From positions 333,612,742 through 333,676,741 of the forward strand of contig NC_134357.1 in NCBI RefSeq assembly GCF_048569485.1: a stretch of 64,000 nt of DNA, written 5' to 3'. How positions within the stretch are numbered: position 1 is the first letter of the stretch; each line of letters starts with the position of its first letter. Under the pieces are notes generated by a model that ran no database searches, was not told the origin of the DNA, and saw only the letters and a list, made by a program, of their open reading frames with translations. The position numbers were made by a program, and so were the translations under genes. This document shows positions 48,201 through 58,437 of the stretch, in pieces. This DNA comes from Anomaloglossus baeobatrachus (lineage: Eukaryota > Chordata > Amphibia > Anura > Aromobatidae).

Positions 48201-50370
48201 GCAAGTCCAGGTGCGACATCTGGTGGCCAGCCCGTACCATCCACAGACTAATGGCCTGTGCGAGCGGTTCAATGGCACCTTAAAGCAGATGCTTAAGATG
48301 TTGGTCGACTCCCATGGGCGTGACTGGGAGCGGTATCTCCCACACCTGTTATTTGCTTACCGGGAGGTTCCACAGGCCTCAACAGGATTCTCATTGTTTG
48401 AGCTCCTGTACGGGCGACGTGTGCGGGGCCCCCTGGCTCTGGTGAAAGAGGCTTGGGAAGGGGATTTGGCCACCCCTGGAGTGTCGGTTATCGAGTATGT
48501 CATGCGCTTCCGGGACAAAATGCAGGCCTTGACGCAACTGGTACACGACAATATGGCTCAAGCCCAGGCCGATCAGAAGCGTTGGTACGACCAGAACGCT
48601 TGTGAGAGGACCTACCAAGTGGGTCAAAAGGTGTGGGTACTGGTCCCCGTACCACAGGACAAGCTTCAGGCAGCCTGGGAAGGCCCATACCTCGTGTACC
48701 AGCAGCTCAACCCTGTAACGTACCTGGTCACCCTGGACCCTGCCCGTGGAAGGCGGAAGCCCTTCCATGCGAACATGATGAAGGCACATCATGAGCGGGA
48801 GGCATGTGCGCTCCCCGTGTGCAACCTGCCCGAGGAGGGAGAAGCGGAAACCCTCTTGGATATGCTAGCCCAGGTTAGGGCAGGCGGATCCATTGAGGAT
48901 GTGGAGGTTGGCCACCAGCTCTTGGAGGACCAACGGTCCCAGCTGTGGGCCACCCTACACCCCTTCCGGGGGTTGTTTACCAACCAGCCCGGAAGGACTG
49001 ACTTGGCTGTCCATCACGTGGACACTGGGGATCATCCCCCGATCCGGCGTTCAGCATATCGGGTCTCCCTGGAGGTGCAGCAACACATGCGCCAGGAGAT
49101 TGACGAGATGCTGAAGCTGGGGGTGATCCAGGCATCCAACAGCGCTTGGGCCTCGCCTGTAGTCCTCGTCCCTAAGAAGGACCGAACCACTCGGTTCTGC
49201 GTGGACTACAGGGGGCTCAATGCGGTCACGGTCGCCGATGCGTACCCAATGCCACGCATCGATGACCTGCTCGATCAGTTGGCCGGGGCTCAGTACCTGA
49301 CCATCATGGATCTGAGCCGGGGATATTGGCAGATCCCCCTGACTCGCAAGGCCAGGGAACGCTCTGCCTTTATTACCCCATTTGGACTGTACGAGTCCAC
49401 GGTGATGCCATTCGGGATGAGGAATGCCCCTGCCACTTTCCAGCGGATGGTCAACACCCTGCTCAAGGGACTTGAAGGGTACGCGGCCGCGTACCTGGAT
49501 GACATTGCCGTCTTCAGTCCCACCTGGGAGGACCACCTAGAGCATCTAGCACAGGTGCTCAGGCGGATCCACCGGGCAGGTTTGACCATCAAGCCGGGAA
49601 AGTGTCAGCTGGCCATGAGCGAGGTCCAGTACCTCGGTCACCGGGTAGGTGGGAGAACACTGAAGCCCGAGCCTGAGAAAGTGGAAGCCATCGCATCCTG
49701 GCCCACCCCCAGGACCAAGAAGCAGGTGATGTCCTTCTTGGGGACCGCTGGGTACTATAGGAGGTTTGTTCCATGCTATAGTAGCCTGGCAAAGCCCTTG
49801 ACGGACCTCACCAAGAAGAAGCTGCCCTCTGCAGTCGATTGGACAATGGACTGCGAGACAGCCTTCCGGGCCCTAAAGGACGCCCTGTCCAGCCCGCCCG
49901 TGCTACAGGCAGCCGACTTCACGCGGCCGTTTGTAGTACAGTCCGACGCCAGTGACTTCGGCCTCGGTGCGGTGCTCAGCCAGGTGGACTCTGCGAACCA
50001 AGAGCACCCAGTCTTGTACCTGAGCAGGAAGCTGTTACCAAGGGAAGTTGCCTATTCCACGATGGAGAAGGAGTGCATGGCCATAGTGTGGGCCCTGCAG
50101 CGTCTGCAACCCTATCTATACGGGCGCCACTTCATCGTGGAGACGGACCACAATCCCCTCAGCTGGTTGCACACCGTCTCTGGGACGAATGGGCGATTGT
50201 TGCGATGGAGCCTTGCGCTCCAGCAATACAACTTCACCATTCGCCACAAAAGGGGCCGTGACCACGGTAACGCAGACGGGCTGTCCCGACAAGGAGAGGT
50301 CGCGGACGGGCGCACGGGGGAACACCGGAGTGTGCTGCCCCCTAGCGCCCTCAAAAGGGGGGAGGTGTGA
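45262..50370 (+). CDS. Gag-Pol polyprotein of the Gmr1-type element
   Basis: One frame of 1,702 residues from the first ATG (MADGTRSRAM) to a TGA that lies just inside the 3' LTR. Gag: an E/R/A-rich coiled stretch at about 120-170, a capsid domain, and a C-terminal capsid part (about 255-345) with the SCAN-like pattern ESYRKKFRSL ... ILDLFITEQLLWNCPEDLRQ. A CCHC knuckle (CHQCNLPGHFKAMC) starts at 394. A retropepsin-like DSAS motif lies near 454. Integrase has a HHCC zinc region (about 834-876), a DDE core (acidic residues in VAVDLVGP, LTDRGTQF and NGLCERFNG, about 900-1000) and a WEGPY module. Reverse transcriptase follows with YLDD near 1411, then RNase H with QSDASDFGLGAVL. Gag and Pol share one frame, so no frameshift is needed. 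It makes the particle and enzymes for the element's own retrotransposition. Confidence 0.93.
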   Translation: MADGTRSRAMQLANAKAGAEEREDGAVDSNEEVAHESSRSSTPENRSAEDIAQPGTAGQDEEELTQGSSTSQMPALRSAMDSESPGSAAGRRSPRAIPPSLGGSDSLLQMAMALLQAGDQEGYKGLLAERRAERQAAREAEAAERQAAREERQAERDYQLQLAQLRPSSATRDLQDTKLPKVRVEDFPVLEKDGDLDSFLTAFERTCLQHHLDKDQWAKYLTPRLRGKALDVLGDLPAEADQGYDTIKRALIQQYNLTPESYRKKFRSLQKGPKDSWADHRRALARAADHWTQGLQLSTGPEILDLFITEQLLWNCPEDLRQFIRDQKPKGSTATAALADDYTNNRAPEARRAATSSTWRGGKMNSATAPPAPRLQGVSPSTPLSRPVAEPRRCHQCNLPGHFKAMCPQRPKAPAPSPSQGPPKVYCVGGGGGRSLDSFQPVTVGQSVTIGLRDSASEVTLVRPEMVSPQDLIPGKTLAVSGIGGTDPALPVADIYVDWGAGRGVREVGVTDRIPANVLLGTDLGQITSQFGPQPRAEPSASTDMPPDNVNVLSMNDVREEGVNSDISACIDTIDTHTAAAVTGEGVRERCDNASTSNQPVSWDLLPSAGISREQGAAGGGPVCGVGATTANVGSPEISQRGSVAAGGEQAGEIGAGPGAEVLPGKISVHGSPTTGVSGSQVGLPEPATWSGTEEEQARPTVAAAVAAVTRSGSAGSQGASRRSDSSSPSDQVAAESGGGQDTGPGVLTEDVTVSSILATSSQGFQAALEADDSLKALKEQAAQPPSDSDPERVVWDQGRLYRATVQQGSPEAWPRDRQLVVPYPFRTELLRIAHEIPMAGHLGIAKTKARLNQHFYWPKMGADVAAYCRSCETCQRVGKAGPHPKAPLVSLPIIDEPFRRVAVDLVGPLAIPSSSGKRFILTVVDYATRYPEAVALSSIRADKVATALLEIFSRVGFPQEMLTDRGTQFMSQLMEALCKQVQVRHLVASPYHPQTNGLCERFNGTLKQMLKMLVDSHGRDWERYLPHLLFAYREVPQASTGFSLFELLYGRRVRGPLALVKEAWEGDLATPGVSVIEYVMRFRDKMQALTQLVHDNMAQAQADQKRWYDQNACERTYQVGQKVWVLVPVPQDKLQAAWEGPYLVYQQLNPVTYLVTLDPARGRRKPFHANMMKAHHEREACALPVCNLPEEGEAETLLDMLAQVRAGGSIEDVEVGHQLLEDQRSQLWATLHPFRGLFTNQPGRTDLAVHHVDTGDHPPIRRSAYRVSLEVQQHMRQEIDEMLKLGVIQASNSAWASPVVLVPKKDRTTRFCVDYRGLNAVTVADAYPMPRIDDLLDQLAGAQYLTIMDLSRGYWQIPLTRKARERSAFITPFGLYESTVMPFGMRNAPATFQRMVNTLLKGLEGYAAAYLDDIAVFSPTWEDHLEHLAQVLRRIHRAGLTIKPGKCQLAMSEVQYLGHRVGGRTLKPEPEKVEAIASWPTPRTKKQVMSFLGTAGYYRRFVPCYSSLAKPLTDLTKKKLPSAVDWTMDCETAFRALKDALSSPPVLQAADFTRPFVVQSDASDFGLGAVLSQVDSANQEHPVLYLSRKLLPREVAYSTMEKECMAIVWALQRLQPYLYGRHFIVETDHNPLSWLHTVSGTNGRLLRWSLALQQYNFTIRHKRGRDHGNADGLSRQGEVADGRTGEHRSVLPPSALKRGEV
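50353..50365 (+). other. Polypurine tract
   Basis: AAAAGGGGGGAGG immediately precedes the 3' LTR, where second-strand DNA synthesis is primed. Confidence 0.9.
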
Positions 50371-51644
50371 GGCAAATCCGGAGATATGACGATAAATCAT
50401 GATATTCAAGTATGTCAGGAAGCCCTCTCCTGGTGTCACCCCCCCTTTCCTTCACACAACTGGTTTAGCAACAAATCCCATGGCCATGTCCTGTGATATG
50501 GAAATTAGGTGGCTTAGGGACAATGGACACAGGATGACTCCCTGCCGTGACCCTGTAGTGGGGGCTGCTAGCTAGTTAGCAAGGCTATGGAAATAGCCAG
50601 ACAGAACGACTCCAGTAAAAAATGGTTCATATCTCGCAAGCCATATTTCCGATAAATATGGCAACCATAAAAATGGTGTCTCCGCATGTGGACGATGCCG
50701 GCACCCCCTTTTTATGGGAGCAGGACATTGGGAAATGCCCCAGGCGTGATATCAGCCAATGGGGAACTGGCAGACAGGTCATGAGTCCCCTCGTTCTGTA
50801 GCTAAATTCATAACTGTCACAATGAGAGCATTGGCGTCCGCCTACGACGCTCCCAGGCAAAGTTATGGCCAATATCCCCTTTGCTGGATAATTCTGATCC
50901 ATGCAGGGGGAGTGGCAGTGCTCCCTGTGAGGTCACTAAGGTAGGAGGGGACCTGGATCTGCCCAGGTTGATAACCCTACTTCGGCCATTTTCCAGTGTT
51001 CTTCTGCTCGGGGGCCTGGTTGGGAAAGACCTGTGAGGGAGTTCCTGGAAACCTGGTCTACAGCGCCCCCCTGTGGCCAGACGCAACAAGGTAACTGCTG
51101 GAACTGTGTATGCCTGTTTGTAACCCATGCTTTGATTGTAACTGTACTCTGACATATGTATATTCTGTAGATTCCCTATTGTATATATTGTAGTTCTAGT
51201 GTGCTTTAGGCTGATTAAATTATATAATTAATCTTGGGCTGTTCTGTTATCTCGATCTTGAATCCCACGTCTGTGTGTTCGGCTAATAGTTACCGTAAAT
51301 CGGTTGGTGGCAGCGAGTTGTGCCAAGGATTATTGTGGGGAGGCCAGTGAGATTCAGGGAGGTTTTATATATTCCGCCCGCGGAGGTCGGGGGAATATAT
51401 ACCCTACTCTCACCGGGGACCCTTCAATAATCGGCATAAGTAGTATAGCGGCCTCCTTGCTTATCGTCGGGCAATTCCATAATTGGCCTGACTATAAGAG
51501 GGGCGCTAGAGAGCGCATCACGTGCTCTGTCTGTCGGTCGGGAGGTATAAAGGAGGGGTGACCCCCACTTGTTACCCCCCGATTGTGACGTACTGGTAGC
51601 CAGCGCGGGGGATTTCTGAGTGACCCCCCCGGTGGTTTGTGACA
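50366..51644 (+). repeat. 3' LTR of the Gmr1-type element
   Basis: Near-identical to the 5' LTR. It contains the last codon and stop of the polyprotein frame at its very start. Confidence 0.93.
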
Positions 51645-51950
51645 GTAACGAAGGTAAATATCGGGTAACCACCTTGGTTACCTGATGTTACCTTGGTTAC
51701 AGCTTACCGCAGGCTGTCAGACGCTGGCTCCTGCTCCCTGCACATTCAGGATTGTTGCTCTCTCGCTGTCATACACAGCGATGTGTGCTTATCAGCGGGA
51801 GAGCAACAATAAAAAAAGAACCAGCACTGTGTGTAATGAGCAGCGATCTCACAGCAGGGTCACACACAGCGAGATCGCTAATGAGGTCACAAAAAACGTG
51901 ACTCAGCAGCGATCTCAGTAGCGATCTCGCTGTGTGTGAAGTACCCCTTA

Positions 51951-52640
51951 CACTCACAACCAGGGTGGGAGACTAACCCCCCTTAGAGCCAGATGACAGG
52001 GCTGGGCACTGTGAATTAACAGGTAGCCAAATGGGAATGGAGGGAAGAGACCTGGGGGAGGGGAGAATGACCGGGGTAGTTAGTCTGCAGAAGACAGTGA
52101 GATAGGAAGGAGTTGAGGAGAGGAGTGAGAAGTAAGCAGTAGCAAAAGGAAAGGTGTCAAGACAGACAAAGGAATCTTGAGACACACTGAAAGTAGCAAA
52201 GACTCCGCAAAGACCTGAGTAGAAAGAACAGCCACTCAGAGGATAAAGTAGCTATACACCAGAGTGCAAAGATGGGAGAGTGGCACCAGGTTGGCTGGCA
52301 CAGCTATAAAGGACACGGGCGCATCTGGGATCCAGCACGTCTCCATGGCGCGAATCCAGACAATCAAACTGCACTCCCTGTCTGGACTGACTTATTGCGC
52401 TACGCCTTCACATTAACCCTTCACCTACCCCTGGGGAAAAGCCCTGCTCGCGGAGGGCTCCAGCATCTACGCTGCCCCCATCCATCATCCCCAGTGGGAA
52501 TCTGCAGCGGCGGCCCTACCATCCCTGGCTGCAAACCGCGACTGGCGTAGTCAGACTTTATTTTTATTTTTCCATTTCTTTTCATTTAAAACTGGTCGAC
52601 AGTGCCCCTGGATCCGGTACCCCTCGACCCATGGACCGTT
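51951..52640. other. Sequence with no recognised feature
   Basis: A purine-rich stretch (about 52020-52200) followed by mixed sequence with GGACACGGGCGCATCTGGGA. No terminal repeats or convincing coding frame. Probably old repeat, but I cannot name it. Confidence 0.4.
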
Positions 52641-53070
52641 TGGATCCAAGCAGCCCGGCTTCCCCGGGGCACGACACCTATGACTCGTAAATTGCACTCT
52701 GCCCCATTTAAGACAATGCTGCAGCTCAGATCTGTGAGTTTTTCCTCAGCCCTAATCAGATAGAGGACAAAATGGCAGCATGCTGCGATTGTCAGCGAGA
52801 GACGTGCCACTCGCACTCATACAAGTCTATGGAAGAGAGAGAAACATCGGACTGCACTCGGATCTCATCTTGGTGAAGTGCAATATACATGGAGGCTGAC
52901 AATTGAGGAGATGGAGAGATCAATTGCTCCCTGTCCTTCGCAGCTGTGATCCAATTTCTGGATTGGATCACAGTTGCACAACACTCGGCTCACGCTCGCA
53001 GCAGAGTGTTAGCCGAGGGTCATTAGCCTATCGCATCGGATGCAGTACGCTAATGTGAATCTGCCGTAAG
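52640..53070. mobile_element. Fragment related to the palindromic element at 32510-33040
   Basis: It shares the modules CAAGTCTATGG-AGAGAGA, GAGTTTTTCCTC and GAGGACAAAATGGCAGC with that element. A further internal palindrome surrounds GTGATCCAATTTCTGGATTGGATCAC. No clean ends. Confidence 0.45.
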
Positions 53071-54579
53071 TCTGATTTTCACCTTCTTGACCAGGGCACT
53101 TTTTTTTTCCAGTTCTGACCAGTGTCATTTTGACAGGTTATAACTCTGGAACGCTTCAATGGATCCTGGTGCTTCTGAGATTGTTTTTTGTGACCTACTG
53201 TACTTCATGATGGCAGTAAATTTAAGATGATATTTTTTGCACTTCTTTGTGAAAATAGAAAATTTAACAATTTTCAAACTTTGAATTTTTATGCCCTTAA
53301 ATCCTAAAGTGTCACACAAGAGTTAATAAACATTTCCCACATGTCTACTTTACATTACTACAATTTTTGAAACATCATGATTTTTTTTATAGGAAGTTAG
53401 AAGGGTTCAAAGTTTATCAGCAATTTCTCATTTTTCCAACAAAATTTACAAAGCCATTTTTCTAGGGACCACATCACATTTGAAGTGATTTTGAGAGGCC
53501 TAGGTGACAGAAAATAGCCAAAAGTGACTCTATCCTAAAACCTGCACCCCTCACACTGCTCAAAACCACATCTAAGAAGTTTATTAACCCTTCACGTGCT
53601 TCACAGGAACAAAAGCAACGTGGAATGAAAAAATGAAAATGTTAATTTTTCACCCAAAACAATGTTGCTTTAACCCCAAAGTTCTCCTTTTCACAAGGGT
53701 AACAAGAGAAAATGCACCATACAATTTGTTATGCAATTTCTCCTGAGTACACCAATACATGTTGTAGAAATCTACCGTGAAAGCTGTGAAAATTAAAAAT
53801 TACATTTTTACCACAAAAATGTTGCTTTAACCTCAAATCTTTCACTTTCACAAGGGTAGCAGGAGAAAATGTACCTTACAATTTGTTGTGCAATTTTTCC
53901 TGATTATGCCAAAATACCATATGTGGTGGAAATCTATTGTTTGGGCGCATGGCAGGGCTTAGTCTTGGTAGGGAAGGAATTTTTAATTTTTGAATGAAAA
54001 ATTATCTGGAATTGTTAGCGGATGCCATGTCGCATTTGGAGAGCCTCTGATGTGCCTAAAGAGTGGAGCTCCCCCACAAGTGACCCCATTTTATAAATTA
54101 GACCCCTCAAGGAATCTATCTAGATGTTTTTTCAGCAAGTTGAACCTCCATTTGCATCACAGAATTTTATAACGTTGAGCCGTGAAAATGAAAAAATACA
54201 TTTTTAACCACAAAAATATTCCTTTAACCCCAAATTTTTCCTTTTCACAAGGGTAACATGAGAAAATGGACCATACAGTTTGTTGGGAAATTTCTCCTGA
54301 GTACGCCAATACCGCATATGTGGTCGAAAACTTATTGTAAGGCACAGTGCAAAGTGAATGATGGAAGGAGCGCCATGTTTGATCTCTGATTTAGTTGGAA
54401 TGGTTTACGGGTGCCATGTCACATTGGCAAAAGCCCTGAGGTGCCTAAATAGTGCAGCTCCGCCACAAGTGACCCCACTTAAGGAATTTACCTAGATGTA
54501 TAGTGAGTACTTTGAACCCCTAGGTGCTTCACAGAATTTTATAACGCTGAGCCGTGAAAATGAAAAAAATACTTTTTAA

Positions 54580-54792
54580 GGCTCTGTGCGCACTAGAAAA
54601 GTGATTTTTCTAAAGAAAATTTCTTGAGAAACTTCTGGGAGTTGAAGATTTCCGCACCTGCGGAAAAATCCGCGGGAAAAACGCATGCGGATTTGCCGCG
54701 GATTTACCGCAGGTTGGTCCCTGCGGTTTTGCAATAAATAATATAGATAATCGATAGACAGATAATGGATAGAGTGAAAGATGGATAGATGA

Positions 54793-54824
<32 letters not shown>

Positions 54825-56742
54825 GGGATAGATAGATAGATAGAGGGATAGATAGAGGGATAGATGAGAAAGACCTATATAATGTCCCACCTCCCTGCAT
54901 TTTCTAAGCTGGCACCCTTTAGTGACTTTCATGTGGCACTAAAGGGTGCTTAGCCTTGTATTTAGCCATAAAATAAATAAATAATTAAAAAAAAAACCGA
55001 CGTGAGGTCCCCCCATCTTTTGTAGCCAGCTAGGGTAAAGCAGACGTCTGCAGCCTGCAAACCACAGCTGGCAGCTTCACCTTGGCTGGTAATCCAAAAT
55101 AGAGAGCACCCCACGCTGTTATTTTACATTAAATAAATAATTTAAAACAAAAAACGTGGGGTCCCCCCCAAATTGGATCACCAGCCAAGGTAAAGCGGAC
55201 AGCTGTGGTCTGGTATTCTCAGACTAGGGAGGTCCACTGTTATTGGACACTCCCCAGCCTAAAAATAGCAGGCCGCAGCTGTCCCAGAAGTGGGGCATCC
55301 ATTAGACGTGCCAATCCTGGCGCTTCGCCCCAACTCATCCCGTTGCCCTGAGGCGTTGGCAAACGAGGTAATATATGGGGTTGATGCCAGATGTGTAATG
55401 TCACCTGGCATCAAGCCCTGGGGTTTGTGAGGTCAGGCGTCTATCAGATACCCGACATCACCAACCCAGTCAGTAAGAAATAAAAAATAGACAACAAAAA
55501 AACTTTTATTTGAAAAAACACTCCCCAAAACATTCCCTCTTTAACCAATTTATTGAAAAGAACAATCAATTCCACGTCCGGCGTAATCCAATAAGGGGGG
55601 GGGGGGGTGCACGGCGATCCATACCATAGTCGCTGTCCCAGTCAATGAAGAACAGAATGTTCCCCATTGGCTGGGAGAGCAATGCAGTGACCTGAGCTAA
55701 CATCAATAGCCCAGGTCACTGCAGGGGATGCCGAGCGCTGCCATCAGGTGCATAGATGAGATCATTACCTGCTGTGATGATCTCCTGTACTGCTGACGTC
55801 AGCGCTGTCACTGACTTCTATGCCCGCCGCGTTGTCAGAAGTATCGTGAGAGCCCGTGACGTCACCGCTAGTGACAGTCTCGGGCCGCCCGCGAGACGGG
55901 CATGGACAACAGTGACAGCGGTGACGTCAGGAGGCAGGAGATCGTCACAGCAGGTAATGATCTCACCTCCTGACAGCAGCGCTCGGCATCCCCGCGGCTG
56001 CCAGCACTGCAGGGTCTCAGTGTCTGCCTGCGCTGCCGCGTGACAGGCTGCTGACACTGCGGGCAGACACTGACACCCTGCAGTGCAGTGTCAGTGTCTG
56101 CTTGTGTCAGTGTCTGCCTGCGCTGCAGCGTGACAAGCTGCCGATACTGCGGGCACACACTGACACTGCAGGGTGACAAGCTGCTGACACTGCGGGCAGA
56201 CACTGACACCCTGCAATGCAGGCAGCCGCGAGGCTGGAGCGGGACACAGACTGCACGGGCACCTGGAGGTCGCACGGAAGCGCTTCTGTGCGGCGTCCAG
56301 GGAGTGTGACGTCTGTGTTTACTCTGCTCCGCTTCCTCTTCCTGGCATAATGACATCGCTTCCTGCAAAACCGCAGGCAGCGATGAGCATTACCGCAGGT
56401 AAATCGCGGCTATACCGGGGGTATACCGCACATCATTTGCTACCTGCGGTATACCCCCGGAATTTCGCGATTACATTACAGTGAATGGAGTGAAATTCCG
56501 GGGGTATTCCGCAGGTACCTGCGGAAAATAATGGACATGCTCATTTTCTCAAGAAAGTTTCTCGAGAAAATTTTCTCAAGGAAATTTCTTGAGAAAAATC
56601 CGCAGTGTGCGCACAGCTATTTTTTTTCTCATAGGATTTGCTGGGAAATGTCTGCACAAAGATTGCAGACATTTATCAAGAAATTTCCGCAGCAAATCCG
56701 CGGGTAAATCCGCGGGCAAAACGGCCTAGTGCGCACAGAGCC
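54580..56742 (+). mobile_element. PIF/Harbinger-type non-autonomous element B
   Basis: The ends are GGCTCTGTGCGCACTAG and its inverted copy, with TAA on both sides (54577-54579 and 56743-56745). Removing it restores the host module TTTTTAACCACAAAAAT, which confirms the boundaries. It is 2,163 bp with no transposase. It carries a GATA array, repeated TTTCTTGAGAAA-type palindromes near both ends, a poly-G run near 55589-55606 and imperfect CTGACACTGCGGGCAGACAC repeats at 56040-56220. Confidence 0.82.
54744..54862. repeat. (GATA)n tetranucleotide array in element B
   Basis: GATA units with GAGG and GAAT interruptions. It occupies the equivalent place, on the opposite strand, to the TATC array of element A. 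Confidence 0.93.
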
Positions 56743-56846
56743 TAAACCACAAAAATGTTGTTTTCATCCCAAATTTTTCATTTTCACTAAAGTAACTAAA
56801 GATTGTGGACCCTATATTTTGTTGTGCAATTTCTCCTGAGTATGCC

Positions 56847-56860
56847 AGTACTCCATATGT
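56847..56860. repeat. Left target-site duplication of the hammerhead array
   Basis: AGTACTCCATATGT matches 58579-58592 at 13 of 14 bases. Confidence 0.75.
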
Positions 56861-57054
56861 AACTTATATATAGAAAGCCCAATATATGCAGCTTTCTTAT
56901 TTGCATACTTCCCAGGGGGCGTTGCTCTAGAATCACTGCGTTGAGAAACACGTGATGGTGTCTCCGCAGTGGATATGTTGATCTGCCTAAGGTCAACAAT
57001 GCTTGCTTAAGTAGTCTTTTACTAGGCATTGCCCCCACTAGCCAGATTCCTACT

Positions 57055-57097
57055 CCACACTGATGAGGGGCAAATACCCCGAAACGGCTGTCTGTGG
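57055..57097 (+). ncRNA. Type I hammerhead ribozyme, unit 1
   Basis: Stem I pairs CCACA (57055-57059) with TGTGG (57093-57097). The core CTGATGA lies at 57060-57066. Stem II is GGGG/CCCC around CAAATA (57067-57080). GAAA lies at 57081-57084. Stem III is minimal: AC (57084-57085) pairs with GT (57090-57091) around GGCT. Cleavage is expected after C57092 of GUC. Outside stem I, TCC and GGA can pair across an internal loop, where loop contacts usually form. With such a short stem III, activity may need the dimer form, as in newt. Confidence 0.88.
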
Positions 57098-57389
57098 ATG
57101 GATACCATGTTTGGTATAGGTGGTCTCCTTGACTGGAGACTGCCCTTCCCGTGGTTGTTCCTTCCCGGTGAAAGACCTGGCTAGTTTCCTGGCAGCGTTG
57201 AGAAACATGTGATGGTGTCTCCGCGGCTTTCTTATTTGCATACTTCCCAGGGGGCGTTGCTCTAGAATCACTGCGTTGAGAAACACGTGATGGTGTCTCC
57301 GCAGTGGATATGTTGATCTCCCTAAGGTCAACAATGCTTGCTTAAGTAGTCTTTTACTAGGCATTGCCCCCACTAGCCAGATTCCTACT

Positions 57390-57432
57390 CCACACTTATG
57401 AGGGGCAAATACCCCGAAACGGCTGTCTGTGG
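57390..57432 (+). ncRNA. Hammerhead ribozyme, unit 2 (core altered)
   Basis: All stems and the GUC site are as in unit 1, but the core reads CTTATGA. The changed G (57397) is an invariant catalytic-core base in hammerheads, so this copy is predicted to be inactive. The expected site would have been after 57427. Confidence 0.85.
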
Positions 57433-57724
57433 ATGGATACCATGTTTGGTATAGGTGGTCTCCTTGACTGGAGACTGCCCTTCCCGTGGTTGTTCCTTCC
57501 CGGTGAAAGATCTGGCTAGTTTCCTGGCAGTGTTGAGAAACATGTGATGGTGTCTCCGCGGCTTTCTTATTTGCATACTTCCCAGGGGGCGTTGCTCTAG
57601 AATCACTGCGTTGAGAAACACGTGATGGTGTCTCCGCAGTGGATATGTTGATCTCCCTAAGGTCAACAATGCTTGCTTAAGTAGTCTTTTACTAGGCATT
57701 GCCCCCACTAGCCAGATTCCTACT

Positions 57725-57767
57725 CCACACTGATGAGGGGCAAATACCCCGAAACGGCTGTCTGTGG
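57725..57767 (+). ncRNA. Type I hammerhead ribozyme, unit 3
   Basis: Core, stems and site match unit 1. Cleavage is expected after 57762. Confidence 0.88.
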
Positions 57768-58059
57768 ATGGATACCATGTTTGGTATAGGTGGTCTCCTT
57801 GACTGGAGACTGCCCTTCCCGTGGTTGTTCCTTGCCGGTGAAAGACCTGGATAGTTTCCTGGCAGCGTTGAGAAACATGTGATGGTGTCTCCGCGGCTTT
57901 CTTATTTGCATACTTCCCAGGGGGCGTTGCTCTAGAATCACTGCGTTGAGAAACACGTGATGGTGTCTCCGCAGTGGATATGTTGATCTGCCTAAGGTCA
58001 ACAATGCTTGCTTAAGTAGTCTTTTACTAGGCATTTCCCCCACTAGCCAGATTCCTACT

Positions 58060-58102
58060 CCACACTGATGAGGGGCAAATACCCCGAAACGGCTGTCTGT
58101 GG
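58060..58102 (+). ncRNA. Type I hammerhead ribozyme, unit 4
   Basis: Core, stems and site match unit 1. Cleavage is expected after 58097. Confidence 0.88.
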
Positions 58103-58394
58103 ATGGATACCATGTTTGGTATAGGTGGTCTCCTTGACTGGAGACTGCCCTTCCCGTGGTTGTTCCTTCCCGGTGAAAGACCTGGCTAGTTTCCTGGCAG
58201 CGTTGAGAAACATGTGATGGTGTCTCCGCGGCTTTCTTATTTGCATACTTCCCAGGGGGCGTTGCTCTAGAATCACTGCATTGAGAAACACGTGATGGTG
58301 TCTCCGCAGTGGATATGTTGATCTCCCTAAGGTCAACAATGCTTGCTTAAGTAGTCTTTTACTAGGCCTTGCCCCCACTAGCCAGATTCCTACT

Positions 58395-58437
58395 CCACAC
58401 TGATGAGGGGCAAATACCCCGAAACGGCTGTCTGTGG
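58395..58437 (+). ncRNA. Type I hammerhead ribozyme, unit 5
   Basis: Core, stems and site match unit 1. Cleavage is expected after 58432. Confidence 0.88.

Larger units (their letters stand above)
43768..51649 (+). mobile_element. Gmr1-type Ty3/gypsy LTR retrotransposon, looks whole
   Basis: Two LTRs of 1,285 and 1,279 bases flank one long coding region, and a 5-bp duplication (GTAAC at 43768-43772 and 51645-51649) flanks the element. Domain order is gag, protease, integrase, reverse transcriptase, RNase H. Integrase before reverse transcriptase is the mark of the Gmr1 group, otherwise a Ty1/copia trait. The LTRs differ at only about two substitutions and two small length changes by eye, so the insertion is young. 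I count no break in the coding region. No envelope gene is seen. Confidence 0.92.
43440..51947. mobile_element. Harbinger-type MITE of about 630 bp, split by a gypsy element
   Basis: The ends are GGGTACCGTCACACTTTAGC and the complement of GGGGTACTTCACACACAGCG. TTA occurs on both sides (43437-43439 and 51948-51950). The interior has repeated AGCGATC steps and GGTAACTAAGGTAAACATC-like palindromes on either side of the insertion. The gypsy element entered it at a GTAAC site. Confidence 0.7.
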
